Assembly: GCF_029873635.1 (NCBI RefSeq)
Contig: NC_080417.1
Location: 34,894,214-34,958,213 of the forward strand
Length of the DNA stretch: 64,000 bases
Reading direction: 5' to 3'
Source: Malania oleifera
Lineage: Eukaryota; Streptophyta; Magnoliopsida; Santalales; Ximeniaceae
Part shown: in pieces, positions 1 to 12,389 of the stretch
How the letters are laid out: every line of letters starts with the position of its first letter
Position numbering within the stretch: position 1 is the first letter of the stretch
Made by a program: the position numbers and the translations under genes
Notes under the pieces: generated by a model
Databases searched by the model: none
What the model was told of the DNA's origin: nothing
What the model saw: the letters and a program-made list of their open reading frames with translations, nothing else

Positions 1-380
1 GTACGTTGATTGGTTAACAACCCAAACCTATTAGCTGAAGGTTTATTTGAATTCTAATTTTTGAAAAAGTGATTGGATGTTATTTTAAAGTTCAAAGGCC
101 AACAACAGGACTTGCACATTCATATACAAGGCTGCAGAATATTGTAAATCAAATATTGATTACTTGTGTCGTGGTTGTTTGGTTTGAATAGTTAATCAAT
201 TGGTTGTGTATATTGTGGTTGTGGATTGAATAGAAGAAGTAAGTGTTTGTGTGGGTTGCCTAATCAACCATAATATAAGAAATCTTTAAAAGATTGTAAA
301 AAGTTAAGAACTCATAAAAAGACTAAGGATTTTTAAATAACCCAATTCACCCCCCTCTTGGGACTATACCTTAGGTTTCA
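1..380 (+). repeat. 3' end of an LTR (U5), truncated by the window start
   Basis: This stretch resembles the last third of the solo LTR at 9433-11733. Both share the block around TTAGCTGAAGGTTTATTTGA, then TGGTTGTTTGGTTTGAATAG-like text, then the near-terminal block CCCAATTCACCCCCCTCTTGGG, and end in ...GGTTTCA or ...AATTTCA. I infer that it is the same LTR family in plus orientation. The 5' part lies outside the window, so I cannot tell a solo LTR from a complete element and cannot check a target-site duplication. No coding potential is visible. Confidence 0.65.
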
Positions 381-1930
381 AGGTGTTTTGGAGACTTTGC
401 AGGTAAGGGTTGAGGACCCTAGAGGGTGGTATTTTAGGAACCCAGGTAAAATGATATATGAATTATAGTTTAGGAATTGTGCATATGTGGATTTGGAGAA
501 ATATGTATATGACAATTATCTAAGTGAATTCAGTTGTTTGATTGGGAAATTATACATGTGCTATTTCAGGATGTCGAAATTATGAATGTCACACACGTGG
601 GATTGTAAATAGTAGTTAGTGCTCAGGTAGTCAGGTAAGGGAAATATGCTATGCTAGGAATTTTAGTATGATTATCAATAGAAATTACATGTTTTAACAG
701 AATATTATTATTCAGATTATAGAATATTTGTATAACAGAAAATACAGATTTTAGAGCATGTGGATTTTATATATTTAAATCGTGTGGCATGAGCTTATAG
801 AAAATTTGCACAGTATTTATGCAACTATAAATACCATGTTTTACAATATATTAGTAGAAAATATTATGGGATATATATGTCTTATAGAATGATGAATCTT
901 TAGTACACATACAGATAGAAATTATATAGTATATTCATAAACATGATTTACCGTATATGTACAGAAACATATATTTTCAGCAATTTCAAAACACCATGAT
1001 TTCAAAATCATAACACCCGGATACTCAGATATTCAAACAGATATTCAGTTATACAGATATTAAATATTCAGTTAGTTATTCAGATTTTCAGGTCTTTAGA
1101 TCAGTTTTATAGGGTTATGGTTATTTCAAAATCATGGTAAAACAGTAATATAGAAACAACAGTTACATATATAGTATCAGACCATGATGGACTAGATTCA
1201 GATAGCAGAGCACGGTATCGTAACTATTTTCAGTTCAGAGTGCAATCACATAACTCAGATAGTATGTGAATTTTTCGCAATCGATCGTCTCTATGTTGTG
1301 GATAGGCTCCCCTTCAGTTACGGTTGAGGAGGCCGATATGACTTTTGGAGTTTAGTTGACTTATCCTGGTTGGCCAACCAGGATAGGTCCCGCCTTCAAG
1401 CCGCACAACCCTGTCATAAAGGGTTAAATCATGACTTTCAGTTATCCATCTAGGGAAATTTTCCCAGTTATTATATATAAATATATATATATATATATTC
1501 TGATTTACAGAAACCATAGACATACTTATAAATACTAGAAGTATTATGAATAAAATATTTAGAAAATCAGTTTATGCTAAGCAACTTACGTATGAGCTAT
1601 ATTGTAATATTTATACGTGTTTTCTTAGACTCAATTAATTATGGTATTTCTAAATCAGTTTTTACAAATATATAAACTCACCTGCCACACACTAGTAATA
1701 ACATATTTCATCTTACTGAGCGTTGTCTCATCCCAGTGATATAATATTTTTTAGGTGATCCAGTTAGGTAAGCAGATTAGGCTCGCAAATAGAGGGGACT
1801 ACAGTACTGCCCTATTTGTAGGGTGAGTGTTTTTGGGAAGTTATGTTTGAGTAGTCCCTAGGTCCAGATGAGGGTATTTTGGGAATGGATGTATATGTAT
1901 ATTTTGGGAAATATTTTGACACTCTGGTGT

Positions 1931-1965
<35 letters not shown>

Positions 1966-2137
1966 TTATGGTTGTATGTATTCTGCTTCTCGCTGCTTAG
2001 GTAGTTATTGTGTCTCAGATTCCACGGATCCTAATTGGACTGTGATGTTGGGTTGATTTGAAATTAAAAGGTATCTAAGCCGTGAAATTTTGCAGTTAAT
2101 ATGAAATATAAAAAAAAAATAGCATGTAAAATCAAGT
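381..2137 (+). repeat. Decayed Ty3/gypsy-like LTR sequence, non-coding
   Basis: No gene is visible. The text is AT-rich and contains phrases common in plant gypsy LTRs, such as a 'cttactgagcgttgtctcatccca' type block near 1715-1740 and a gggtggtattttagga block near 424. A (TA)n run lies at about 1934-1963. It ends in AAGTTGTTACA next to the following LTR, as an LTR ending in TTACA would. I infer a truncated gypsy LTR in plus orientation, but the start is not resolved and no internal domain follows it. Confidence 0.35.
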
Positions 2138-3487
2138 TGTTACACAAGAGGGGGGGTGAATTGGGTGATTAAAAATTTAAGCTAACACTTAAAATATTTT
2201 TTACCACAATATAAACAAGTGTTCTAAGTATGCAAAGGCTATCAATAATCACAATAAATGTACATGAATGCAAATGTGCTAAAATTAAAGAGTTAAGGGA
2301 AAAGAAAACAAAACTAAGTTTTTACAAGGTTCGACAATACTTGCCTACGTCCTTACCTTAAGAAAATTGCTTAAGGATTCCACTAACCACTCCATCAATA
2401 GGTGGAGATGCCTCACTCCTTCACTAGGCAGAGATGCCTTTACAATCCCTCCTTCACTAGGCAGAAATGCCTTTACAATCTCTCTTTCACTAGGCAGAGA
2501 TGCCTTTATAGTCCCTCAAGTGAAAATACCCCTTTCCTTTACAATCCCTAAAGTGAAAATACCCCTTTCGCTTGACACGATTTAGTCTCGAATCGTTAAT
2601 GTACAATGTGAAATCAAGATAATTGGTGTACAATGATTGCTCCTAAATTGAGTTGATAAGTATAGTGAAAAATGACACACTAATACACTCTCAAATGAAT
2701 AAGAATGAAGCTCAAAGGAGTAACTAAAGGTTCTCTAAGATTTAAAGAGCAAGAGAGAAAATGAACACTTGAATGATGAACTAAAAGAATGCGAAGTACT
2801 TGAAAATGATTTTCACTAAAGATCAAATTATTATCTTCCTTGCTAAATGATACCAATAATAATACCATACATAGAACAAGTTTAGAAGCCTTGTATTTAT
2901 AGGCAAAATTGGTTGTTGGACGAGTTTAACAATTTAATATTTTGAAAAACTAGCCATTTATAGCCATTAGGTTAATAATTCCCACAGGTTCGATCGGCTG
3001 GCCTAGAGTTCGATCACCTAAACTACTTGGAGTACCAATGCAAGACCAGTAGCAACTTGGTCAACTGAGTCCCTTGCTTCAAGCACTCGAACTACATGGA
3101 GCAGCAAAACCCTTAGTTTTTCATTCCAAAATTGATTTTAACACTGTGAAATAATTTTTACACTATTATAAAATGATTTTTCATGAAATTTAGAGTGCCT
3201 AGAGTCCAACTAAGGTCACCTATAAGTTTCATCACATTATCAAGGGTATTGTACTCACATAGGTCCTACTTGCAATATACATTAAAAAAAAATATCCAAG
3301 TCTTCAAGCTTGGTCTTTATAAACTCTATGATCATAGCTAAATAAAATCATCTTGTACACTTCATGGCTTCCAATTTGCATTTGTTATTGTACTTAAAAC
3401 CTGAATTCTTGTGAACACACTTAATAGCACAATTAGATGCCTTAATTTTTCATTATCAAAATGGGATGAAACCTTGATAGGCCAGCA
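2138..3487 (-). repeat. LTR (minus orientation), about 1.35 kb
   Basis: Read on the minus strand, it starts TGCTGGCCTATCAAGG. This is one change from the TGTTGGCCTnnnAAGG start of the LTRs at 9433 and 15084. It ends with the CCCAATTCACCCCCCC block and ...GTAACA. The conserved U5 stem-loop motif lies at 2322-2352. A 33-bp tandem repeat (tcactaggcagagatgcc...) occurs three times at about 2421-2519. The flanks (CAAGT on the left, GAGTG on the right) do not match. It may therefore be one LTR of a deleted element rather than a clean solo LTR. The right end is the less certain boundary. Confidence 0.55.
2421..2519. repeat. 33-bp tandem repeat, three copies, inside the LTR
   Basis: The phrase TCACTAGGCAG recurs at 2421, 2454 and 2487, a strict 33-bp period, each followed by AGATGCC or AAATGCC. 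A diverged half unit (ATAGGTGGAGATGCC) precedes it. The short ORF over this region is a by-product of the repeat. Confidence 0.8.
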
Positions 3488-4369
3488 GAGTGCATTGTTG
3501 GGGTTCCATCAGAGGAAGAAGGCCAGTGATGAGAGTTCACAAGGTAAAGGGCTTGTGATGAAGCGGAACTAGGATTGTTGGAGAAGCAAGTTCTGGAATG
3601 GACCAAGAAACAACAAGGCTCGGTCCAATTTTAGGAAGGGGAAGGACGTGCAGTGTTTTAAGTGCAGGAAAATGAGGCACATAAACCTCGATTGTCCGGA
3701 AAGGAAGAAGGGAAATACTGAAAATAAAGAGGGTTCATCAAACATGGCGAATGTAGCAGAAGAAGGAGACTCAGGGAGTGGTGATGGTGATATGCTTTTG
3801 ATTTTATCTGGTTAAGATGGTATCATGGATTCTTGGATCTTAGATTCAGCTTGCTCGTATCACATGATGCCTAAAAAAGACTGGTTCACCACTTACAGGT
3901 TGGTAAATTTAAGGTACCGATTTGATGGGGAATGATGTTTCATGCAAAATTGTCAGGATAGGGAATATCAGAATCAAAATTTTTGATGGTGTAGTGAGGC
4001 CGTTATATGAGGTTAGACACATACCAAAATTAAGAAAGAATTTGATTTCATTAGACACTTTAGACTATAACGGGTTTAGTTACAAGTCTAAAAGTGGAGT
4101 AATGAAGGTGAGTAAGCGTGCTCTGACTATGATAAAGGGGCAAAAAGTACCAGGGAATATATACACACTATTGGGTACTACAGTTGTAGGTAAAGCTACA
4201 GCGTAGAGTCTGAGTAGGATGATATGACCTTGTCGCATATGTAGTTACGAGAATATGGGTGAGTGTGGAATGATGGAGTTTCATAATAGAAATCTTCTGA
4301 AACGGGTCAAATTATGTAAGTTGAGTTTTTGCAGGTTTTGTGTTCTGGGAAAACAAAACAAGGTGTAGT
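3488..4369 (+). pseudogene. Copia retrotransposon A, left part: gag end, protease, pre-integrase
   Basis: This is the 5' remnant of a Ty1/copia (Tork/Tnt1-like) polyprotein. A CCHC zinc knuckle of the gag nucleocapsid is at about 3654-3695 (C-x2-C-x4-H-x4-C). The aspartic protease has a DSWILDSACSYHM-type motif near 3825-3865, with DSA where DSG is usual. The segment 3922-4206 matches the copia stretch between protease and integrase (NLISLDTLDYNG, KVSKRA). Stops interrupt it at about 3814, 3930 and 4204. The reading stops in the FCVLGKQ-type motif before integrase because a chromovirus inserted here. The frame resumes at 17275. The 5' LTR and most of gag are not recognisable. The element is dead. 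Confidence 0.8.
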
Positions 4370-6287
4370 TGTCACGCCCCGAACCCAGAAATGGAACCTA
4401 GGAGTGATAATGTAATCTAACCCATCTCTGTATCCAACAAAATCATCCAAAGATACAGAACAATGAATGAGGGTCCAACCCCGTGGGGTTCCCAGGCACC
4501 CTATACACATTCATATACAACAGAATATATGCAGTGGAAGAAGGTCATTCTATACATAATTGGTACCATACCAGAGTCTATACAATAGGAGTCCAAGCTC
4601 CATAGCATAAAACATAACCCAGTTATCAACCATACTTCATTCTATACATAATTGGTACCATACCAGAGTCTATACAATAGGAATCCAAGCTCCATAGCAT
4701 AAAACATAACCTGGTTATCAACCATACTCCAAAATGACAACTCGAGAACAAAAGTCCTAGCACTTACCCAAGCGCTATCCGCGGTACACCGACCACTATG
4801 CTCCTACACCAAGAAGCTAGATCCGGTTACCCGAAGGACCTAAAAATATGTACGTACAGCAGGGGTGAGACACCTTTTCATAAGGAAGAATATAGGTTAT
4901 ATCGGTGTGTGGCATTCGAGTGTTATCATGATACACAACACATACACAGTTAAATGCAGTTCCAGTACTAGTTTCACAATAGTACACACAACACACACAC
5001 ACATGATCAAGCAACCCAGTGTCGTCACACCCTTTGGCACGAAGTTGACCTGTGATACCCAGTGTCAGCCCGTAGCTGACCCACGATACATGGCGTCCTT
5101 GGTACATGGCTAGTCCCAGACTCGCATGGCATTGACCGGTACAAACTAGTGGATCCACACCCTTCGATGATTAGCCAGTAAGGCTCACGCCCTTGGATAT
5201 AGAGTTGGACACTCTTGCCAAACATGGTCTAGCGATTTCATACGCCCATGGATATAGAGCCGGACACTCTCAGTACCTGGAACAACTCAGAACCCAGTTC
5301 CAATTGCATTCCACAAAACACAACTATGCATGCTCATATAACCAAACATACCACACCCATTTAGTAATCTAAAATCATGGTTTTCCAAACATATACAGTT
5401 TAAATAAAGTCAAGACATGACCTTCCCTATTACACAGTATAAATCACCATATACATACGATTTTCAACAAAACCAATGATGCAACCCAATTCCCCCTTTT
5501 TCCAAAAATTGTAACATGAAAAACCCATAATTTTACTCGTCAGATCCCCCCAAATAAGTAACTAAAACACACACAGGACCGTGAACCACAGTTCTATTGA
5601 GTCCGATTTCAAAAATAACCGACATAAACTGAATCTTGTTACCTTTTCCCCAAATGGCAAATTCCGAACTGCAAGGCCCCTAAATAGCGAACCGAGTTCC
5701 AAAACCTACAACATATAGTATAAAATATACTCACGACTCCATTCTCTACAAAATTACTGGAACAAAAATGAAAACCGAGCCTTACCTAGATTTTATGCCT
5801 AAACACGAAAATACCCAAACCGAAAATCCGATCCGTAGAACTTATAGAGAATCCTTTCATGATCCTTGTGGTAACCTCAGATTAACGATTCTCATGATGA
5901 ACGGTGAAGAAATCTAAAGAGATAGAGAGTCGACTGAGTTTCTAGAGAGATAGAGAGAGAAAATGATATTTCTTAGCTGAGAAGAAATGAAAATATCTAT
6001 TTATAGTACCCTTAACTCAGCTGTTCTCCTCGACGAATTATGTCCTCGTTGACGAGGCCTTATAGTCTTCTCGTCGACGAGACCATAACCTCGTTGACGA
6101 GCCTGAGATTTCTAGATTTCCAAAACCCCTCGACTTCTCCTCGTCGATGAACCCCTGATACTCGTCGCCGAGTATCCTTAAGACTTCATCGAGGAACTTT
6201 AGATTCGTCGACGAGGCCTGCTTAATTTACCTTCTTACCCCTCATTTAATTAATTAAAACCCACCTATCACGAATCAAGTTCTTACA
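4370..6287 (-). repeat. Chromovirus 3' LTR
   Basis: On the minus strand it reads TGTAAGAAC...GGGGCGTGACA. It is about 1918 bp and matches 13640-17274 after removal of the solo LTR there. Two differences add length compared with its partner. One is a 92-bp tandem duplication at 4546-4729. The other is an extra copy of an 'acgccc-ggatatagag-ggacactct' segment near 5180-5270. It holds about nine copies of a TCGTCGACGA-like word at about 6025-6215 in the presumed U3. Confidence 0.88.
4546..4729. repeat. 92-bp tandem duplication in the chromovirus 3' LTR
   Basis: The segment starting CATTCTATACATAATTGG at 4546 is repeated at 4638 with few changes. The partner LTR (from about 13816) has one copy, so the duplication arose after insertion or the partner lost a copy. 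Confidence 0.85.
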
Positions 6288-6330
6288 ATCTCCTCTCCTT
6301 ACAAAAATTTTGTCCTCAAAATTTGTCATC
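6288..6330 (-). promoter_or_regulatory. Polypurine tract and upstream conserved box of the chromovirus
   Basis: On the minus strand the LTR start TGTAAGAAC is preceded directly by AAGGAGAGGAGAT, the polypurine tract that primes plus-strand DNA. Before it stands a GAGGACAAAATTTTTG phrase typical of plant chromoviruses. It fixes the internal edge of the 3' LTR. Confidence 0.85.
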
Positions 6331-6554
6331 TCTCATTCACAAAATCAACATATCAGCAAATACATACACGCAATTCTAGAAAGAAACTGGTGACTACTAC
6401 AACACAACCCCATCACAATAGATACATACCCTCACTTATGGCGAAGGAATACCGTGGTTATATATACAACCGTCTCAAGAATTCACAATAACATACACTC
6501 CCATGACTAACCACCTATCCCAACCCAAAGTAAAGAAATGTACATATACTTAGA

Positions 6555-9432
6555 ACAACCGTGGATACTTCCGGCGTATTTCCTTTTCTACTTCCCAAGA
6601 AGCTTACTCAACCTCGTGATTCTGCCACAATACCTTCACTAACGATATATCCTTGGTGCGAAGCATCTGAACTTTACTGTCCAGAATCTGAATAGGTACT
6701 TCCTCATACACCAAAGTATCCCCAATCTCCACATCCTCATAGCTAATAACATGTGAAGGATCCAATACGTACCTCCTCAACATGGATACATGAAACACAT
6801 CGTGGATCTTCGAGAGCGTTGGGGGTGGTGCAATCCTGTCGGTTACCGGACCCACTCACTCAAGAACCTCGAATGGTCTAATATACCTCGAGCTTAGCTT
6901 GCTCTTCTTCCCAAATCTCATCACTTGTTTCATCGGAGCGATTCTCAGAAATACCTTACCCCCCACCTCGAACTCTAACACATGGCGGAAAACATCTGCG
7001 TAGCTCTTCTGTAGACTCTGAGCTGATTTAATCCTCTCCAAGATCAAACCTACCTTCTCAGACGCCTGCTGCATAAGTTCAGGTCCTAACACTTGACGTT
7101 CACCAACCTCATTCCAATACATAGGAGATCAACACCTCCGATCATACAAAGCCTCGAATGGTGCCATCCCGATACTCGTTTGGAAGCTGTTGTTATAAGC
7201 GAACTCTACTAGTGGCATACACTGTATCCAGCTACCACTAAAGTCTAACACACAAGCTCGCATCATATCTTCTAATATCTGTATCGTCCTCTCCGACTGT
7301 CCATCAGTTTGGGGGTGGAACGATGTATTGAAAGTAAGCTTCATCCCTAGTGCCTCCTATAAACTTGACCAGAATTGAGAAGTAAATCTTGGATCTCGAT
7401 CTGATACGATGGACACCGGTACTCCATGCATTCTCATAATCTTATGCACATACATATCTGTTAGCCTACTCAAAGGATAGCTAACCTTCATTAGTAAGAA
7501 GTGAGCAGATTTCGTCAACTTGTCCACGAAAACCCAGATAGCATTCTGCCCGTGAAGTACTGGTAGCAATTCAGTCACAAAATCCATGGAAATATGCTCC
7601 CATTTCCACTCTGGAATAGGCAAAGGCTGCAACGGCCCTACTGACCTCTGAAGTTCAGCTTTCACTTGCTGACACGTCTAACACTACTACTCTACGAACT
7701 GAGCAATCTGCCTCTTCATACCAGACCACTAGAAGGTCTCACGCAAGTCACGAAACATCTTTGTGCTACCGAGATGTACCATATACAAAGAGTGATGCGC
7801 TTCCTCCAGAATTGTCCTTCTGATCTCGTCGTCGTTTGAAACACATAACCTGGTCCCAAACCTCAACACACCTCCCTCAGAGATGTTAAAATCCACAATT
7901 AGTCCCTGCTGCACCCTTCCCACAACCTCTGTCAACCCCGCATCACCAGCCTGTGCGACTTTTATACGCTCAAACAAAGTCTGCTGAACTACCAAGCTAG
8001 CAATGAAAGCCTGATAATCCCCAGACCCTAACTCTATACCCGAGCTTTCCATATCCTATTTGATGTGACATTGAGCTATAACTACAGATACATTCGTAGG
8101 TTCCGACTTTCAACTCAACGCGTCAGCTACCACATTAGCCTTCCCCGGGTGATAACTGATATTGCAATCATAGTCTTTAATCAACTCAAGCCACCGTATC
8201 TACCTCATATTCAACTCCTTCTACGTGAAAAAGTACCTGAGGCTTTTGTGATCAGTGAAAATCTCGCATTGCACGCCATACAAATCGTGTCGCCAGATCT
8301 TCAGTGCATAGACAATAGCAGCCAACTTCAAATTATGCATAGGGTACTTCCCGTATTCCTTCAGTTGCTGAGAAGCATACGCTATTACCTTACCTTGCTA
8401 CATAAGCACACACCCCAAACCCTTCAGAGACGCGTCGCTATAAATCACAAACCCATCATCTCCCGAAGGAATGGTCAAAATCGGAGCAGTGACTAGTCGG
8501 TGCTTCAACTCCTGAAAATACTGTTCGCAATCACTAGTCCACTTAAAATTCACTCACTTTCTGGCCAATCGAGTTAGAGGACCAGATAGTTTAGAGAAAC
8601 CTTCCACAAATCGATGATAATAACTCGCCAGTCCTAGAAAACTCCAAACCTCTTGCACATTCTTCGGCCTTACCTAGTCAACCACTGCTTCAATCTTTCT
8701 AGGATCAACTGATATACCGTCACCAGTCACCACTTGGCCTAAGAATGTAACCTGATCCAACCAAAATTTACACTTCTTCAGTTCAGCATACAACTTCTTC
8801 TCCCACTGAATTTGTAATACTAACCTCAGATGGCTTTCATGCTCTTCTGAACTCCTCGAGTATACCAAAATGTCATGAATGAACACCACTACGAACCGAT
8901 CCAGGTACTCATGAAAAATCCTATTCATAAGATCCATAAATACTGCCGGAGCATTCGTTAACCCAAAAGGCATGACTGAGAACTCGTAGTGGCCGTATTT
9001 GGTTTGGAAAGCTGTCTTCGCAACATCTTTGGATCGAACCCTCACCTGATGATACCCTGACTGTAGATCAATCTTCAAAAAGACCTACGTACCCTGCAAC
9101 TGGTCAAAGAGATCATCTATACGAGGCAAAGGATAGCGATTCTTCACAGTTACCTTATTAATCTCACGGTAATCAATGCACATCCACATCGACCCATCCT
9201 TCTTCTTCACAAACAATACTGGAGCTCCCCAGGGCGAAACTCTAGGTCAAATGAAACCCCTATACAGTAATTCCTATAACTGCTCCTTCAACTCCCAAAG
9301 TTCTGCTGGAGCCATCCAGTATGAAGCTTTAGAGATCGATGCCTTGCCAGACAGTAACTCTATAGCAAACTTCACCTCACGATCCAGAGGCAAACTAGGT
9401 AAATCATCTGGAAACACGTCCAGGAACTCACT
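6555..9432 (-). pseudogene. Chromovirus pol: RT, RNase H, integrase, chromodomain-like end
   Basis: Read on the minus strand from 9432. The RT starts with EFLDVFPDDLPSLP at about 9428-9380. The RT core lies at 9078-8674. Its catalytic motif reads FIHDIL at about 8872-8880 in place of a YxDD/FIDDIL form, so one catalytic aspartate is lost. RNase H is recognisable over about 8600-8050 (IFTDHKSL motif). Integrase follows at about 8050-6856: an LGSTKM-type zinc-binding region, the core with [21 protein letters not shown] and SFHPQTDGQSER, then the C-terminal part. The tail 6855-6555 resembles the chromodomain region of Tekay elements (ILD...LVKVLWQNHEVE). In-frame stops occur between most segments (for example near 9274, 8673, 7728, 7356 and 6856). 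Confidence 0.88.
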
Positions 9433-11733
9433 TGTTGGCCTTATAAGGCTTAACATCTTATTTTGATGCTAACAAACAAGTGGATCTTAACATACTATGT
9501 TAAGTGATGTATGTTCAGGACAAAATGAAGAATGCAAGGTTAAAGAGTTCATGAGAGCTTGTACCTTAGATGAGGATGATTATATCAAGCTTGAAGCATG
9601 GATTTAAAGTTTAAAGCCTGAAGATCATTAGAGCATTGATATTAAAGAAATAGTTTCAAAGAATGAAAGCCCAAGTCATCAACATGGAAAGCTCAAAAAA
9701 AGATGAAACAAGTATAAAGGCCTCAAGGAATTCAAGAATTGAAAAAGTCTAGGATATTTCATGTAAGTACTTTAAAGAATTTCAATATGGATGCATGAAA
9801 CTCTTAGGTAAATTTATTGGACCTAGATACCTTTGAAAATACTTGGAAAATATTTTTATAACATCAAAAATTGTTTCAAAAAGGTTAGAATCAGTTTTGG
9901 AATGAAAAGCACCAAAAAGAGGATTTCTCAAATGCTATCAATTTTTCTACATCTGCATTGATATACATTTTTCTCCATAAAAAAATCCTTATTTTAAAAT
10001 GTGTTCAACATTAAAGTATTAGTATTTTCTCTTATATTTCATTTGACACCAATATCAACAAATTTGGAGTTATACAGATAAAGTTATGATCAAAATACTG
10101 AAGGGTGCTCAAAGTTGATGGCATGACAGACGACTGCCAGTGCACTTTGAGACATCTGTGTGGGTTTGGATAAATGACTGCCACCTTTCTGCCCCTTTAA
10201 TTTAACTAGATAGATGACTGCCCAAAATGGACAGTCTACTGCCACGCGGCTGTTTTGAATTTTTCATAACGGTCATATTTTTTGAATGGGGTTGTTTAAG
10301 GCTCAAAAATTATGGAAACTTAGGGAATACTTCAAGCCACTTGGGGATCAAGTTATACACTTTTTAAAGTCTATAAATAAGCCTCAAAGATCATTGAATC
10401 AACACACCAAGAATTCAAATTCTGAAAAAATTCAAAGTCTATCTCAAATTGCTCTCAAATTCTCAAGGCTCTCTCTTGCTCTCAAGCTCACATATTGTGC
10501 ACGAATTCAACTGAGTTGTTGCTGATCTTCTTCTACTGAATTGTGCTACAAATTCTAAATCTTTCAATCATTGAAAGAATTAATCGGTGATATACTTTAT
10601 TGAGCTTCAAGTTCTATTCCATATTGTCATTTACTTTGAAGTATATTAGTTGTGCTATAATTGGTGTACTAACCAACTCTTTGAGAAGCAAGTTCTTTGT
10701 ACGCATCTATTTGATTTGTATCTTGTAGATTGATGATTCCAAGGGTTGTTTGGATTGTTGGCTAAGTAAGGGGATATTGCTTAGAGAGGCAGGTCCTAGC
10801 CTAGTTAAGGAGTGACCGGACGAGAGGATATCATTTGGAGAAGGCGGGCTCTAGCCTTACCCAAGGAGTGTTGTAAAGGTTTGTTCCGCCCTTTAAAGGA
10901 ATAGGTTTAGTGAATCCTTTGGTGGTTTGCCAAAGGCGAGGACGTAGGCTGGGTAAAAGCCGAACCTCGTAAAAATCTTCGTGTCACTCTTTCTTTCCCT
11001 ACTCTTTATTTTCAGTACATATTTAAATTACGTGGATGGTTTAAATTAAAAATCAAATATACTACACATATTTGGAAATCAAATAAACTTAAAGTTTAAT
11101 TTTGATTTGGGTTGCGGAAACTGAAAGGGAGCACATTGGTTAAACCATATCTTGCGGAAACCATATAGGAGTACGTTTCTTGGTTAAACACTCAAAGATA
11201 AATTAGCTGAAAGTTTATTTGAGTTTTGAATATTTGGAAAGAGTGATTGAATGTTATATTAAACATCATATTAAGCAAATCCATATATACAGGGCTTGAT
11301 TCAAATTTATATTTAGGGCTGACAACAAAAGCTTTATTGTGTTTGTGAAAGGATTATTGAATATTAAATTACATTCTTCACAAGGTTTTCAAATTCATAA
11401 TCACAAGGCTTATATAAACAAACAAACTATCTCAAGATTTTATATTACCAAAGTGCTAAATACTTTATATCTTGGTTTGGTTGTTTGTTGTTTAACTTGT
11501 ACTTGGCAAACAAATTGATTGTTTGGCTTGAAGATTGTGTTTAATTGATTGGTTGTTTAATTGTGTTATTGATTGAATAAAAGAACTAAGTTCTTGTTTG
11601 ATTAAATAATTAAACAAACAAGTCAAGAATTGGTTAAAATAAATAAAAGAAGTTTAAGGTATCTTAAAAGGAACTAAAAGAAATTTTTAGAATCCAATTC
11701 ACCCCCCCTCTTGGGAAGCTATTCCTAATTTCA
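9433..11733 (+). mobile_element. Solo LTR (2.3 kb) inserted between chromovirus protease and RT
   Basis: It starts TGTTGGCCTTATAAGG and continues with the LTR-like phrase TTATTTTGATGCTAACAAAC. It ends CTCTTGGGAAGCTATTCCTAATTTCA. The chromovirus reading frame stops at one edge and resumes at the other, which confirms the insertion. The left 5 bp are TCACT. The right side keeps only an eroded remnant (ATT before AACTACCC). The conserved U5 stem-loop motif is at 10940-10973. A run of GACTGCC-containing words is at about 10128-10245. No polyprotein lies inside. It is the same family as 15084-16947. Confidence 0.85.
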
Positions 11734-11736
11734 ATT

Positions 11737-12282
11737 AACTACCCGAACATCCATGAGTCTCAACTCATCCCGCGGTGGATCCTTCACACCAGCTAGGTAC
11801 CCTTGACATTTTTCCAAGAGTAGCCTCCTCGCCTATAGTACCGATAGAATCTGTGGCGTTGAGAGCACACACGATCCTATAAACTCATACTCCTGCTCCC
11901 CAGGAAGTCTGAACACTATCACCTTCCTACGACAGTCGATCACAGCATAACTGGAGAACAATCAATCCATCCCTAGTATAACATCGAACCCCAACATGTC
12001 GTATACCACAAGATTCACCGATAGTAACTTCCCCTGAATTACCACTGGGCAGTCTTCCAATATCCTCCTACAGAATGATACACTCCTAGATGGTGTGGCT
12101 ATAGACAACTCTTCATCCATGACTTGGGTCTCCACCTCACATAATTTCACAAAATTAACATAAATAAAGGAGTGGGTTGCACTTGAATCAAATAAAACTA
12201 CAGCTTTATTTAAAAGCAACATCAAAGTACCTATCACCACATTCCCTGCATGCTCGGCATCCGCTGGAGTAAATGAATACAC
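11737..12282 (-). pseudogene. Chromovirus aspartic protease region
   Basis: On the minus strand, 12282-11962 reads a retropepsin domain: AGNVVIGTL, then the active-site motif as VLFDSSATHSFI (about 12195-12181) where DSGATHSF is usual, then FDVILGMD near 11965. The glycine after the catalytic Asp-Ser is replaced. A stop follows, and the linker to RT (about 11960-11737) continues in frame to the solo-LTR junction. This domain would process the polyprotein in a live element. Confidence 0.85.
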
Positions 12283-12389
12283 TCGTGTCGGAGTTGTGTT
12301 CGCCTGATAAGTCCTCTGGGATACCTGATTACTTCCCCAATTCTGACTCGAAGAAGGCGTACCCCTTTATGGAACGTGACAATCTTGAG

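Noticed and set aside
2138-3487. Claiming a clean solo LTR with target-site duplication
   Set aside because: The flanking 5-mers CAAGT and GAGTG do not match and the right end is uncertain, so I report only an LTR.
8065-8496. A 143-residue plus-strand ORF
   Set aside because: It is antisense to the chromovirus RNase H. The other strand shows the family motif.
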